Shown one piece after another: positions 25,825-34,917 of a stretch of 64,000 bases of DNA. The notes beneath the pieces were generated by a model. That model was not told the DNA's origin. It saw only the letters and a program-made list of their open reading frames with translations, and made no database searches. The stretch spans positions 1,302,001 through 1,366,000 of the forward strand of contig CP115556.1 in NCBI GenBank assembly GCA_030168595.1, given 5' to 3'. Source of the stretch: Methanomassiliicoccales archaeon LGM-DZ1. GTDB lineage: Archaea > Thermoplasmatota > Thermoplasmata > Methanomassiliicoccales > Methanomethylophilaceae. The stretch's first letter is position 1. The number at the start of each line of letters is the position of its first letter. The translations under genes were made by a program, and so were the position numbers.

Positions 25825-26781
25825 ATGGAAATGAACAGAACGATCAACATCAAGAGCTTCGCGGCGCTGGCGGCCGTCATCATGGCCGCCGCCGCGATGG
25901 CGGCGTTCCTCCCGTCCGATGACGCGGACGCCGATGCCGAGACCTACGACACCGATCTCGGACAGAAATGGAGCATGAGGATCCAGTTCGTCTTCTCCGG
26001 CAAGGATGCGCAGAGCATCGAATGGGACTTCGGGGACGGATCCGAGCACAGCACCGAATGGAACCCCCTCCACGAGTATGCGAAGACCGGAGTCTACTAC
26101 GGCAAGCAGACCGTGACAAACCCTCTCGGGACCGATGATATGACCTTCAGGATCGAGGTCATGGGATACCCGACGGTCGCCTTCGACAGCAACGGCGGCA
26201 CCGCCGTCGAGACCATCAAGTGCACGTCCTTCGGCCAGATCGTCTCCGCGCCCAAGGCCCCGACGAAGGAAGGGGCGGAGTTCGCCGGATGGTACGCCGA
26301 CAAGGGCCTCACCCAGGCCGTCGACTGGAGCCAGGGCGTGAAGAAGGCCGTCACCTACTACGCCAAATGGACCGGGGAGACCCCCGCCGAGCCCGAGGGA
26401 CACTCCGTGCAGATCCTCGCCGCCGACGGGTCCGTCATCGCGACCTACACCGTCGGAGACGGGTCCAAGCTCTCCGAGGCGCAGATCGCCAAGGACCTCG
26501 GCAAGGACGGGAAGGTCCTCTCCGGCGTCTACACCGATAAGGACCTCAAGGACAAGTTCGACTTCGGCACCGCCGTCACCGGAGATCTGACCCTCTATGC
26601 CGGGTACACCGACGTGACCCACCCCGAGGACTCCTCCGACTGGGCCGTCATCGGCCTCTTCTTCGCAGGGATCGCGGCCATCATCGCCTTCGCTTTCGTC
26701 CGCCATCCTGCCTGCATCATCGCAGGGATCGCGATGATCGCGGTCGCAGCGCTCATCCACATGGGAGTGATCTCATGGTGA
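25825..26781 (+). CDS. membrane-anchored PKD/InlB-repeat protein
   Basis: The 318-aa protein has a signal peptide, a PKD domain (IEWDFGDGSEHS, HEYAKTGVYYG), one Listeria-Bacteroides repeat (VAFDSNGGTAV to GAEFAGWYAD), and a C-terminal anchor module of about 110 residues ending in two TM helices. That anchor module is shared with the 738-aa protein at 27450. The start may be 25825 or 25831. PKD and InlB repeats usually mediate binding to glycans or cell surfaces. Confidence 0.78.
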   Translation: MEMNRTINIKSFAALAAVIMAAAAMAAFLPSDDADADAETYDTDLGQKWSMRIQFVFSGKDAQSIEWDFGDGSEHSTEWNPLHEYAKTGVYYGKQTVTNPLGTDDMTFRIEVMGYPTVAFDSNGGTAVETIKCTSFGQIVSAPKAPTKEGAEFAGWYADKGLTQAVDWSQGVKKAVTYYAKWTGETPAEPEGHSVQILAADGSVIATYTVGDGSKLSEAQIAKDLGKDGKVLSGVYTDKDLKDKFDFGTAVTGDLTLYAGYTDVTHPEDSSDWAVIGLFFAGIAAIIAFAFVRHPACIIAGIAMIAVAALIHMGVISW

Positions 26782-27446
26782 GCGCATCCAAGGACATCAG
26801 GATCAGGAGGACGGCGTTCCTCGCCGTCCTCCTCATGGCTGCGGCGGCCTTCGGAGTTGTCGCCATTGCAGAATCAGATAATTCAGACGCAGCAACAATG
26901 TATACTGTAAGACAAGGAAGTACTGCGCCGCCCTATTACTACTTTAGCAACGCCATGGATGTTGAGGATGTCACCATAAATAGTGTAACATATTCCAATG
27001 AAGTCGGACTCTCATACACCCCCACGTACTCTGAGGATGATGGTTACGGCATCATCGTAGCAGTACCAGAATCGTGCCCCCTCGATACGTATGCGATCAA
27101 AATCAATTACGACTTCATCCCTAATGGTGACGAGCCTCAGAGCAGCTCTGAAACATTCTACATCAAAGTGATTGCAGTTCAGAATCTCTCGGTTTCCGAT
27201 CAGTCTGTCGTAGCAGGCGGATCTGTCTCCATAGACACCGGAATCTCCGGCGTGACCGTCAGCGGTCAGGATTGGCTGCACGTCTCCTCCGATGGCAGAA
27301 TCTATGGAACGGCCCCTTCGGCGCCCGGAACCTACACGGCAACCGCCGGCTACGGGAGCCAGTCCGTCTCATTCACCATCACGGTGGTCTCCACGCTGGT
27401 GTTCACCAGCAACCCTGCGGCGGGAGTCATCGCCTACGAGGGCTGA
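26775..27446 (+). CDS. secreted surface protein with AT-rich central segment
   Basis: The 223-aa protein has a signal peptide (LAVLLMAAAAFGVVAIAES), an unrecognised middle domain, and an Ig-like end (GSVSIDTGISGVTVSG... LVFTSNPAAGVIAYEG). The DNA for residues about 30-145 is markedly AT-rich with different codon choice, whereas both ends are GC-rich like the neighbours. This suggests that the ectodomain was exchanged. It overlaps the upstream gene by 7 bp. Confidence 0.7.
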   Translation: MVSASKDIRIRRTAFLAVLLMAAAAFGVVAIAESDNSDAATMYTVRQGSTAPPYYYFSNAMDVEDVTINSVTYSNEVGLSYTPTYSEDDGYGIIVAVPESCPLDTYAIKINYDFIPNGDEPQSSSETFYIKVIAVQNLSVSDQSVVAGGSVSIDTGISGVTVSGQDWLHVSSDGRIYGTAPSAPGTYTATAGYGSQSVSFTITVVSTLVFTSNPAAGVIAYEG

Positions 27447-27449
27447 ACG

Positions 27450-29666
27450 ATGGCGAGGGTTCAGTCGCAGTTCGCCGCATCTGCGGGGCTCGTGATGCTC
27501 GCCCTTGTCATGGCGGCCGTCGGGGCCCTCATCATCGCCGATTCCGGCGATGACAGCGATGCGGACGCGGGCACCTCGCCCGCGATCTGCACCGTGACCA
27601 TCAACCCCGGCGCCCACGGAACAGGGAGCATCATCGCCTGGAGCGTGTTCTCCGGCAACAGCATCGAGCTCCCTGCGGCCGCATTCGCCCCCGAGGACAG
27701 CGAGAAGTACTATCTTGCAGGCTACGCCGAATCTTCCGGCGGGTCCGCGAAGTACTCCGCCGGCCAGGAGATCGCGGTCAGGTCGGACATGAAGCTCTGG
27801 GCCGTCTGGTCGGAGCCCGACGGGATGTTCGATTCGAACGCCCCCGCGTCCGGATCTGCGTCCGCCACATGGTCCTACAAGCCTATCGACCGCACGAGCT
27901 ACTCCGGCGGCAACCCAGGCATGTGGGCGGCGATGGCCGAGATCCTCGGCTACAGCACGGACCTCGTCGTCGACAGCATGCCAGACTGGATGACGATGAC
28001 CCACTCCGAGTCCTGGAACGAGGTCGAGTTCAAGGGGTCCCCGACCGGGCCCGGGGTCTACCTGGTCAGGGTCCATCCGGAGAAGCACAGCGATTTCTCC
28101 ATCTTCTGGGCGATCACGGTCAAGGCTTCGTCCGACACCGCCCACAGGCTCACGTTCGATGCGAACGGCGGCACCGGCAGCTACTCCGTTGCACCGGGCG
28201 CCGAGGGCACCTGCACGGTGCTCCCGTCCGCCGGGTTCGCGAAGACGGGTTACACTCTGGCGGCCTGGAGCACGAAGATCTCCGGGCAGACGGTCTACTA
28301 CCCTCTCTCCGCCGCCTACACCTTCACGGATCATGACGCCGTGATGAGCGCATACTACGCCCCGAACGAGGGCGTGATGGTCTTCGACGCCAACGGCGGG
28401 GTCTCCTCCGCCGGGGCCCAGGCATACATCGTCCAGTCTGGCGGATCCGTGACCCTCCCCTCCACCGGGTACACCATGCCCGGGCACGTGCTGGTCGGCT
28501 GGAGGTACTCCAACGAGCCCTCCGGCGCGGTCTACGCGCCAGGATACCAGCTGCCTGTGGCGGCCGCCACGCCGACCAACGCCATGTCAGCGGTCTGGGC
28601 AGATGCCTCGGCCTCCCTGCACAAGGTCACGTTCAGCTCCAACGGCGGATCCGACGCCGGCACCGGCAACTCGATCTCCGTCCCGGCAGGGACCAAGGTC
28701 GCCCTGCCCTCCGTAGGGTTCACCAAGAACGGCTACACTCTCCACGGATGGAACACCAAGGCCGACGGCTCCGGCGACGCTTACGATCGCGGCGCAAGCT
28801 ACACCGTCGGATCCGCCGACTCGACAGTGTATGCTGTATGGAGTGCCAGTCAGGCATCCGAGATGCACGTGGTATCGTTCATCCTCAACGGCGGCAAGGG
28901 GTCGATCCCCAGCCAATCCGTCCCCGACGGGTCCACGGCCTCCAAGCCGAACGATCCGATGATGGACGGCTATGTGTTCAAAGGATGGCAGCAGATCGGC
29001 GGCTCCGCGGGCTACTTCGACTTCTCCAAGCCGATAATCTCGGACACTTACCTCCGCGCCATCTGGCAGCGTGCCATCTCCGTATCGGTGACTGGCCTGG
29101 CGGTCTCCGTCGCACTGGATGCCAACGCCCCCGGCACCGGCTACGCCGCGATCAGCTGGGGCGACGGCTCGGCCCAGCAGACCTTCTACAGGACCGTCAC
29201 GAAGACCATGGCCGCCGGGACCTCCGGCGACCTGACCGTCACCCTCTCCACCGGGCAGAAGGTGTCCGCCCACTGGGAAGTGTCCTCCGGGGCCACGGGC
29301 CAGTTCAAGGTCACCGTCCTGGACGATGGCGGGAAGGTCCTCAGGACCTACACCGTCTCCTCCGGCAAGGAGCTCTCCAAGAGCTCCGTCATGAAGGACC
29401 TGGCCAGGGAAGGGAAGAGCGTGACGCTCTACACCGACGCCGCGCACGAGCATGAGTATGGGTGGGGCGCCGTCAACGGCGACCTGGTCCTCTACGCCCA
29501 CTACACTGACAAGGGCAGCAGCGGAACCGCCGATACGGCCGCGATCGCTGCCGCGATCCTCTGCGCCGTCTGCATCGCCGGTTTCGCCTACTTCCGCAAC
29601 CCGTCCCTGCTGGCCGCCGCGATCGCACTGGGCGCTGTTGCCGCCATGATCAAGGTGATGATTTGA
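27450..29666 (+). CDS. large membrane-anchored InlB-repeat surface protein
   Basis: The 738-aa protein has a signal peptide, a first beta-rich region, an unrecognised domain (about residues 135-230) and four Listeria-Bacteroides repeats beginning FDANGG, FDANGG, FSSNGG and FILNGG, each ending with a GW(x)-type strand. The C-terminal 110 residues repeat the anchor module of the 25825 protein (TYTVSSGKELS, GDLVLYAHYTD) and end in two TM helices. It is a probable receptor-binding or adhesion protein of the virion or host surface. Confidence 0.78.
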   Translation: MARVQSQFAASAGLVMLALVMAAVGALIIADSGDDSDADAGTSPAICTVTINPGAHGTGSIIAWSVFSGNSIELPAAAFAPEDSEKYYLAGYAESSGGSAKYSAGQEIAVRSDMKLWAVWSEPDGMFDSNAPASGSASATWSYKPIDRTSYSGGNPGMWAAMAEILGYSTDLVVDSMPDWMTMTHSESWNEVEFKGSPTGPGVYLVRVHPEKHSDFSIFWAITVKASSDTAHRLTFDANGGTGSYSVAPGAEGTCTVLPSAGFAKTGYTLAAWSTKISGQTVYYPLSAAYTFTDHDAVMSAYYAPNEGVMVFDANGGVSSAGAQAYIVQSGGSVTLPSTGYTMPGHVLVGWRYSNEPSGAVYAPGYQLPVAAATPTNAMSAVWADASASLHKVTFSSNGGSDAGTGNSISVPAGTKVALPSVGFTKNGYTLHGWNTKADGSGDAYDRGASYTVGSADSTVYAVWSASQASEMHVVSFILNGGKGSIPSQSVPDGSTASKPNDPMMDGYVFKGWQQIGGSAGYFDFSKPIISDTYLRAIWQRAISVSVTGLAVSVALDANAPGTGYAAISWGDGSAQQTFYRTVTKTMAAGTSGDLTVTLSTGQKVSAHWEVSSGATGQFKVTVLDDGGKVLRTYTVSSGKELSKSSVMKDLAREGKSVTLYTDAAHEHEYGWGAVNGDLVLYAHYTDKGSSGTADTAAIAAAILCAVCIAGFAYFRNPSLLAAAIALGAVAAMIKVMI

Positions 29667-31507
29667 TACACGCTCAACTGAAAACCAACGCGGCCTTCAT
29701 GGCCGCGATCCTGCTGGCCGCCACCCTCTGCGCCGCCGTCCCCGTCTTCAGCGACGAGGAGATCGCCGATGAGAGCGACGCCGACCCGATTACCCTGGGT
29801 GCAGGAGCCATCTTCCTCATCGGCTTCGCCGTCGGAGCGATAGCCGGCGGGGCCGCCGTCCATGTCATCGAGGATCTTCTCGAGAAGCAGAACGATGAGT
29901 TCAACGAGGCCCTGCGGGCAGGCGAGGCCAACCGCCTGTACTCGGTCATCGAGACCCTGGAAGCGTCCTACGCCAACTCCCTGGCCAACTACTCGCAGAT
30001 CTGGTCCCTGACCTCGGAGCACTGGATCCGCGAGGCCGAGCTCTCCGCATCGGTGCTGTGGGCACCGAACACTGCCTACAACCCGTCCAACATCATGGCC
30101 ATGTCCGGGGTCTACTCGAACAGCGCGATGATGCTCGCCGATGCCGTCGCCCAGCCCAACGCGCTCTACGGCGCGGTCAGCCAGAACATCGCGGCGTGGA
30201 CCCAGGACGCGGCATACAACGACAAGATCACAGTATCGTGGACCTACGGCAGCCAATCGATGGGCTCCGCCGCATCGTGGAGCGGGAAGGAAGTGTGGGC
30301 CGTCTCCGTGCCGGCCTCCGCCGCCGAAGGGCAGGAGGTCTACATCGGATCCGACGGCTACATCATGTGCTTCGATTCCAACGGGTCCGCGGTCGGGCCC
30401 GACGGCCTCGTCTCGCTCCCTTCCGGGACCGAGAAGAAGGTCGCCGAAGGCGTCTATACGCTCTCGGCAGGCGCGACATATGTGTCCGACAGGATGCTCC
30501 CGGTGATCTCCGCGACATCCGCCCAGGTCCGCCCCGGCGTGATCATGACCGCCGGCGGCAGCTCCGCGATCGCTATCTACGACTCCGATTCCGGCAGGAT
30601 CTCCGTCGGCGGGGTCTCCTACGATAGCCTCGGGATATCCTTCAAGGCAGAAGGCTCCTCCGCCAGTACCGTGGACGTGACCGAGGTGCTTAAGCAGCGC
30701 CAGGGGCTGCTGTCGTCGGTGATCTCCACCATGAACCAGGCCGATTCGTCGGCCTGGGCCGTATGGCAGATCTATAACGACGCCGGGTCCGCCAGCGCGT
30801 ACATCACTACCCTGGCCGTGCCCAACGAGTACGAAGGGGTCGAGATGTCCGCCGCGCAGAAGCGCATCATGGCCGTCATGGCCCTCCAGGAGCTCGCGGG
30901 CTACTGGGCCGGGAACAGCGGGGCCCTGCTGAAGGACTACACCGTGACCCCCGGGTCCAACCAGCTCTTCATCCGCGGCGACATCTACAACGACCGGAAC
31001 GAGGTCATCGCCAAGGACGCGATCTTCACGCCCTACTACCGCACCCAGGACGACAGCATCGCCCTCGGCAGCAACACCGAGACCCAGGCCGCCACCGTGG
31101 CCGTGTGGGCCACCGGCTACACCGGGTCCCTCAGCTCGTGGAACCATGTCACCGACCATCCCTACCTGATCACGTCCAAGGCCGGATACGTGATGGATGC
31201 GGCGGAGATCGAGTATGCCGGCGAATCCGTCTCCAGCGTGGACCTCGATGTCCGCAGCATCGACTACATCGAGCCCGGGAAGATTACCATCGTCCCGAAC
31301 CCCGCACCTGATGCCGATAAGGACTACACGGCGCTGATCACCATCGCGTTCATCGCCATGGCCATCCTTCTGGCGTTCGCCGGGGTGCTCAACGGGCGTC
31401 CCGGCCTCGTCGTGATCGCGGTCGTCCTGGCCATCGCAGGGGCCGTCGGTGCCGGCACCATCAACGGCTGGCTCGTGAACGGGTTCAGCCTCGGAGGGCT
31501 GTTCTGA
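29663..31507 (+). CDS. spike/membrane-fusion protein candidate
   Basis: The 614-aa protein starts with TTG in the TTGA overlap. It has a signal peptide (residues about 8-30), a second hydrophobic segment (about 44-68, LGAGAIFLIGFAVGAIAGGAA) rich in Gly and Ala like a fusion peptide, a helical region with heptads after it, a long ectodomain and two C-terminal TM helices (about 555-610). The place before the small membrane protein and ATPase genes matches the spike gene of pleolipoviruses. There is no sequence-level proof. Confidence 0.6.
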   Translation: MIHAQLKTNAAFMAAILLAATLCAAVPVFSDEEIADESDADPITLGAGAIFLIGFAVGAIAGGAAVHVIEDLLEKQNDEFNEALRAGEANRLYSVIETLEASYANSLANYSQIWSLTSEHWIREAELSASVLWAPNTAYNPSNIMAMSGVYSNSAMMLADAVAQPNALYGAVSQNIAAWTQDAAYNDKITVSWTYGSQSMGSAASWSGKEVWAVSVPASAAEGQEVYIGSDGYIMCFDSNGSAVGPDGLVSLPSGTEKKVAEGVYTLSAGATYVSDRMLPVISATSAQVRPGVIMTAGGSSAIAIYDSDSGRISVGGVSYDSLGISFKAEGSSASTVDVTEVLKQRQGLLSSVISTMNQADSSAWAVWQIYNDAGSASAYITTLAVPNEYEGVEMSAAQKRIMAVMALQELAGYWAGNSGALLKDYTVTPGSNQLFIRGDIYNDRNEVIAKDAIFTPYYRTQDDSIALGSNTETQAATVAVWATGYTGSLSSWNHVTDHPYLITSKAGYVMDAAEIEYAGESVSSVDLDVRSIDYIEPGKITIVPNPAPDADKDYTALITIAFIAMAILLAFAGVLNGRPGLVVIAVVLAIAGAVGAGTINGWLVNGFSLGGLF

Positions 31508-31656
31508 TGGACATCGACACGATCCTCGCCTACGGCCCGACCGTCCTCCGGGTGGGCCTCCTCGCGCTCTGCGCCTGGCACCTCTGGCAGCGCAACATCG
31601 TCAAGAGCATCCTGTCGCTCGGCGCGTGCGTCGCGACCTTTATACTGGGGTGGTGA
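31507..31656 (+). CDS. 49-aa membrane protein
   Basis: ATG at 31507 overlaps the upstream stop by one base. The product has two hydrophobic segments (LRVGLLALCAWHLW and SLGACVATFILGW) and charged ends. Small two-TM proteins are typical membrane components of pleomorphic virions. Function is inferred from place only. Confidence 0.6.
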   Translation: MDIDTILAYGPTVLRVGLLALCAWHLWQRNIVKSILSLGACVATFILGW

Positions 31657-31660
31657 CAGC

Positions 31661-32542
31661 ATGGATGCTTCGCAGCTGCTCCTGGCCGCCGGGGTCGCCC
31701 TGGCGGGCGTCGTCGTCGGCGCCCGCGTGCAGAGGACGGCCCGGTTCATCTACCCCCTGGACTTCATGACGCTGGCCATCGCGGCGTTCATCCTAGCGGA
31801 CCTCGCCCTGGGGGCCACCGGCATAGAGGCCACATGGTATGCTGCGTTCATCCTCGGCTACATCGTCGGCTATCTGATCGTGGGCAGGACGTCCTACATG
31901 ATGCTCTGGACCACGGACCTGGCCAACAAGGAGCTGAGGATGGTCCCCCTGGTCACCTGGACCGAGGACGGCCGGCAGTACCTCCAGAAGCAGAGCAACG
32001 TGGCCCTCTTCCGCCGCCTGGTGCTGAGGGTCCGCCACGACATCGTTTCCAATGTCCCGCTCGAAGACGACTGGTACTCCGTGATCAAGTATCCCGCGTT
32101 CCCGCTTTTCCGGAGATGCGTGGTCGTGGCCGAGGCCGTCGACACCTGGTGGGAGCCGCAGCATCTGTTCTGGAAGTTCAGCGCCAAGCACTACGTTACG
32201 AGCATCCAGATCGCTTACGCGGGGACCGTCAGCAAGCTCCAGCTCGCGCAGGACGAGGACTCGCTGAAAGAGATGCAGGACCAGAACAACCGCCTGATCC
32301 GGGAGATCCGCAACCTCCGGAACCAGCAGGGCCCCGCCCTGATGGAGATGGAGCTCCGGATGGAGCAGGCGAGGCTGGCCGCCAAGCCGGTCAACAGGAT
32401 GTTCGAGATGCTATGCAGGAGGCCGCAGCCGCCGAAGGACGGGGACGAGAAGAAGGGCACGCCGGAGGAGACGGCGAAGATCAGGAAGGAGGTGGACGAT
32501 GCCACAGCAGACGACGAAGGCGGGGCTGAAGCTCAATCGTGA
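31661..32542 (+). CDS. three-TM protein with C-terminal coiled coil
   Basis: The 293-aa protein has TM helices near residues 5-22, 30-50 and 56-76, a middle soluble domain and a coiled-coil region (about 195-245, rich in Leu, Glu, Arg and Gln), then an acidic tail. Layout and position resemble the membrane protein encoded between spike and ATPase in pleolipoviruses. It overlaps the next gene by 44 bp. Confidence 0.65.
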   Translation: MDASQLLLAAGVALAGVVVGARVQRTARFIYPLDFMTLAIAAFILADLALGATGIEATWYAAFILGYIVGYLIVGRTSYMMLWTTDLANKELRMVPLVTWTEDGRQYLQKQSNVALFRRLVLRVRHDIVSNVPLEDDWYSVIKYPAFPLFRRCVVVAEAVDTWWEPQHLFWKFSAKHYVTSIQIAYAGTVSKLQLAQDEDSLKEMQDQNNRLIREIRNLRNQQGPALMEMELRMEQARLAAKPVNRMFEMLCRRPQPPKDGDEKKGTPEETAKIRKEVDDATADDEGGAEAQS

Positions 32543-33065
32543 GCTCCGCAAGGCCGTGCACAGCGGCGACCAGTACGAGGAGTACAAGACGACCTACCAG
32601 TACAACCTTGGCTACATGGCCTGGGTCAGGGAGATCATCTCCAGGATGGAGGCCGAGATCGACGCCTACTACGCCGACGGCGGGACGCTGGAGGTGATCG
32701 ACGAACACGACTGGCACCTCGTCTTCGGGGAGACCGAGATGGACATCAGGCTGGATGACGACGGCAACGTCCAGGAGTACACCCGGCGGCACGTCCACGG
32801 CCACATGCCGGAGGTCCGCAGGATGCAGATGATGTTCTTCGCGGCCAACATGCTGCCGATCTACAAGCAGATCCTCGACACGGTCCAGGAGTGCCAGAAG
32901 GACCTCGACGATGCCAACATCGTCAAGGGCCTTTCGGAGATCCGCGAGATCATACGCGGCGACAAGTACCTCACCGTGGCCGCCGTCTCCGGCGTCGGGA
33001 TCTCCGAAGAGGACGACATCGACCCTTTCAAGATCTTCACCGACGACGGGGGCGATTCGCTTTGA
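32499..33065 (+). CDS. hypothetical soluble protein upstream of the ATPase
   Basis: The 188-aa protein is mostly helical with a beta-rich centre (EVIDEHDWHLVFGETEMDI). No domain is recognised. It is coupled to the three-TM gene and to the ATPase and would be part of the same machine. Confidence 0.6.
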   Translation: MPQQTTKAGLKLNRELRKAVHSGDQYEEYKTTYQYNLGYMAWVREIISRMEAEIDAYYADGGTLEVIDEHDWHLVFGETEMDIRLDDDGNVQEYTRRHVHGHMPEVRRMQMMFFAANMLPIYKQILDTVQECQKDLDDANIVKGLSEIREIIRGDKYLTVAAVSGVGISEEDDIDPFKIFTDDGGDSL

Positions 33066-34144
33066 TAGCCGCCTCAGGACGCCTCCATTTCGCCCGCGAC
33101 GAGCCAAAGGTCCGCCTCACCATGGACGACATGTTCCCGTCATGGACGGCCAGGGATATCACCAGGGACCTGCTCAAGAGGTTCCTGCTCCCGGTCCCCG
33201 AGGGGCGGCAGGTGGTCAAGGCCAGCATGTGCGTCGTGGGCGGCCAGGGATGCGGCAAGTCGGTCTTCTTCGAATGGCTTGCCGGGCTGGTCCGGGACAG
33301 GTACGGGGAGTCCCGCGTCCACATCATCTACACCGACGACATCCGTGTGGCCATCAGGATGATCGACGACAGCCCGGTCCAGCTGCTGATCATCGACGAT
33401 GCCATGACCTGGGCGTCCAGCCGCCAGGTCTTCAAGCAGACCGACATCCTGGCCGACTACAACCGCTCCAGGCACGTCTTCGAGGGGCGCCTCCGGGGGA
33501 GGCCCGGCGTCATCCTCTACTGCTGGGGATGGCAGCGCTTCGGCGAGCTCGACCCCGCCTTCCGCCAGTCGGATGTGCTCGTCTTCAAGTCGGGCATCTC
33601 CGAGAAGACGGAGCGGGCCAAGATCCAGGAGTTCGTCGGCCCGGTCTACATGAGCTACCTCTGGAAGATCTGGGACCGCATCAGCCGCGGGGACAACGCG
33701 GCGAAGAACACCTCCGTCGGGGTGATCGCCTCGCTCCCGCAGGCGCGCGGCGTCGGGATCTTCCGCTCGGCATTCGCCGAGGGAATCCTCCCGCCGATGG
33801 TGAAGCACGAGGACGTGTTCACGGACGACGAGGAGCAGGACGCGGGCCCGGATGTGGGCGGCGGCCCATCCGGGGACGCTCCGGATGGCGCGCAGACGCC
33901 CGATCAGGCCGCCCCGGAGACACCGAAGGGGCCTGACACCATCCGCCGCGCCCGCCGCGACCCTGCATGGGCGCGCCGTATTAGAGTTTGGGACTACAGG
34001 CAGGCGCACCCCCGGATGACCAACAAGGCCATGGCCAAGAACCTCGGCGAGTCACCGAGCTACGTGGCCAACGCCATCAGGCAGGTCAGGTCGCTCATGG
34101 GCGACGGGCCGCCCCCGGAGGATCCTCCGGAAAACGGGCCGTGA
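33062..34144 (+). CDS. P-loop ATPase with C-terminal HTH
   Basis: The ATPase has Walker A GGQGCGKS near residue 61, Walker B LLIIDDAMTW near 108 and a sensor-like CWGWQRFGE. A Pro-rich linker (about 260-305) precedes a short C-terminal helix-turn-helix (NKAMAKNLGESPSYVANAI). TTG at 33062 (360 aa) overlaps the previous stop; ATG at 33122 (340 aa) is the alternative. It may drive genome packaging, DNA transfer or virion assembly, like the VP8-type NTPase of pleolipoviruses. Confidence 0.7.
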   Translation: MIAASGRLHFARDEPKVRLTMDDMFPSWTARDITRDLLKRFLLPVPEGRQVVKASMCVVGGQGCGKSVFFEWLAGLVRDRYGESRVHIIYTDDIRVAIRMIDDSPVQLLIIDDAMTWASSRQVFKQTDILADYNRSRHVFEGRLRGRPGVILYCWGWQRFGELDPAFRQSDVLVFKSGISEKTERAKIQEFVGPVYMSYLWKIWDRISRGDNAAKNTSVGVIASLPQARGVGIFRSAFAEGILPPMVKHEDVFTDDEEQDAGPDVGGGPSGDAPDGAQTPDQAAPETPKGPDTIRRARRDPAWARRIRVWDYRQAHPRMTNKAMAKNLGESPSYVANAIRQVRSLMGDGPPPEDPPENGP

Positions 34145-34157
34145 AAAAACGGCTGGT

Positions 34158-34190
34158 CGCGCGTGCGCGCGTCACGCGCGTATAATAAAA
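34158..34190 (+). promoter_or_regulatory. GC palindrome joined to a TATA box
   Basis: CGCGCGTG-cgcgcgt-CACGCGCG (34158-34180) is followed at once by tataataaaa (34181-34190). The ATG at 34240 lies 50 nt further on. The palindrome covers the place of the TFB recognition element, so a bound repressor would block the promoter. It gives the late genes an independent promoter. Confidence 0.6.
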
Positions 34191-34239
34191 ATCAGGGCCG
34201 AAAGCAGACGGAAGCAGAAACAGAAAGGAAAGCGAGAAC

Positions 34240-34917
34240 ATGGCAGCAGCAGAGAGCACCAAGAAGAAGAGCGGATGGCTGGCGAGGATCCTCAGCGATG
34301 AGGCGGCGGCCGACCGTGCGGACGAGAGAGCGAAGAAGGCATCCGCCAGGGAGCAGAAGAGGAAGGACGCCGAGGCCAAGCGCAGGCTCAAGCTTGAGAA
34401 GCAGGCGGCGCAGAACAGGCGGTATGACGCCGTGACGCAGATCCGCAAGGAGCGCGGCGGCGCAGGCCTTAGCATCGTCTTCGCGCACAGAGACAGTCCG
34501 CCCGAAGGCAGGAGCAGGAAGAAGGCCGTCAGGACGGACTCCCGCAAGGCCGTCGACGCGATGAAGCGCAGCCTTCGGAGCCAGTATTCCGGGAGCACTG
34601 AAAGCCGCAACAGGGCCTACGCCGCCGATGTGGACGCCCAGAGGGGCGGCCGCCCGGTGAAGGACCTCCCCCAGTCACAGCAGAGGTCCGCGGTGGAGAA
34701 GGCCACCATCGAAGGCGGGCTCGGCGCCGTCTACTACGACGACCAGTACGCCTGGATGTACAAGCACGGCATGGCCAAGACGCCGCCTGGAAAGGTCGAT
34801 AGAAGCAGCGAGGAGTATCTGGCCACCGTCAGGCGCTATGAGAAGCTCGCCGGGCGCGCCGGGTACGAGATCTACTCCGAGAGCCAGAAGGGGAAGAAGT
34901 CCAAGAGGCGACCATGA
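34240..34917 (+). CDS. basic coiled-coil protein
   Basis: The 225-aa protein has a Lys/Arg/Glu/Ala-rich helical first half (residues about 15-65) and a second half with YYDDQYAWMYKHG. No known domain. It overlaps the HExxH gene by 4 bp. A nucleic-acid-binding or internal virion role is possible. Confidence 0.6.
   Translation: MAAAESTKKKSGWLARILSDEAAADRADERAKKASAREQKRKDAEAKRRLKLEKQAAQNRRYDAVTQIRKERGGAGLSIVFAHRDSPPEGRSRKKAVRTDSRKAVDAMKRSLRSQYSGSTESRNRAYAADVDAQRGGRPVKDLPQSQQRSAVEKATIEGGLGAVYYDDQYAWMYKHGMAKTPPGKVDRSSEEYLATVRRYEKLAGRAGYEIYSESQKGKKSKRRP

Noticed and set aside
29588-31159. 523-codon open frame on the minus strand
   Set aside because: It is antisense to the spike candidate gene; Gly/Val/Asp-rich sequence without domains.
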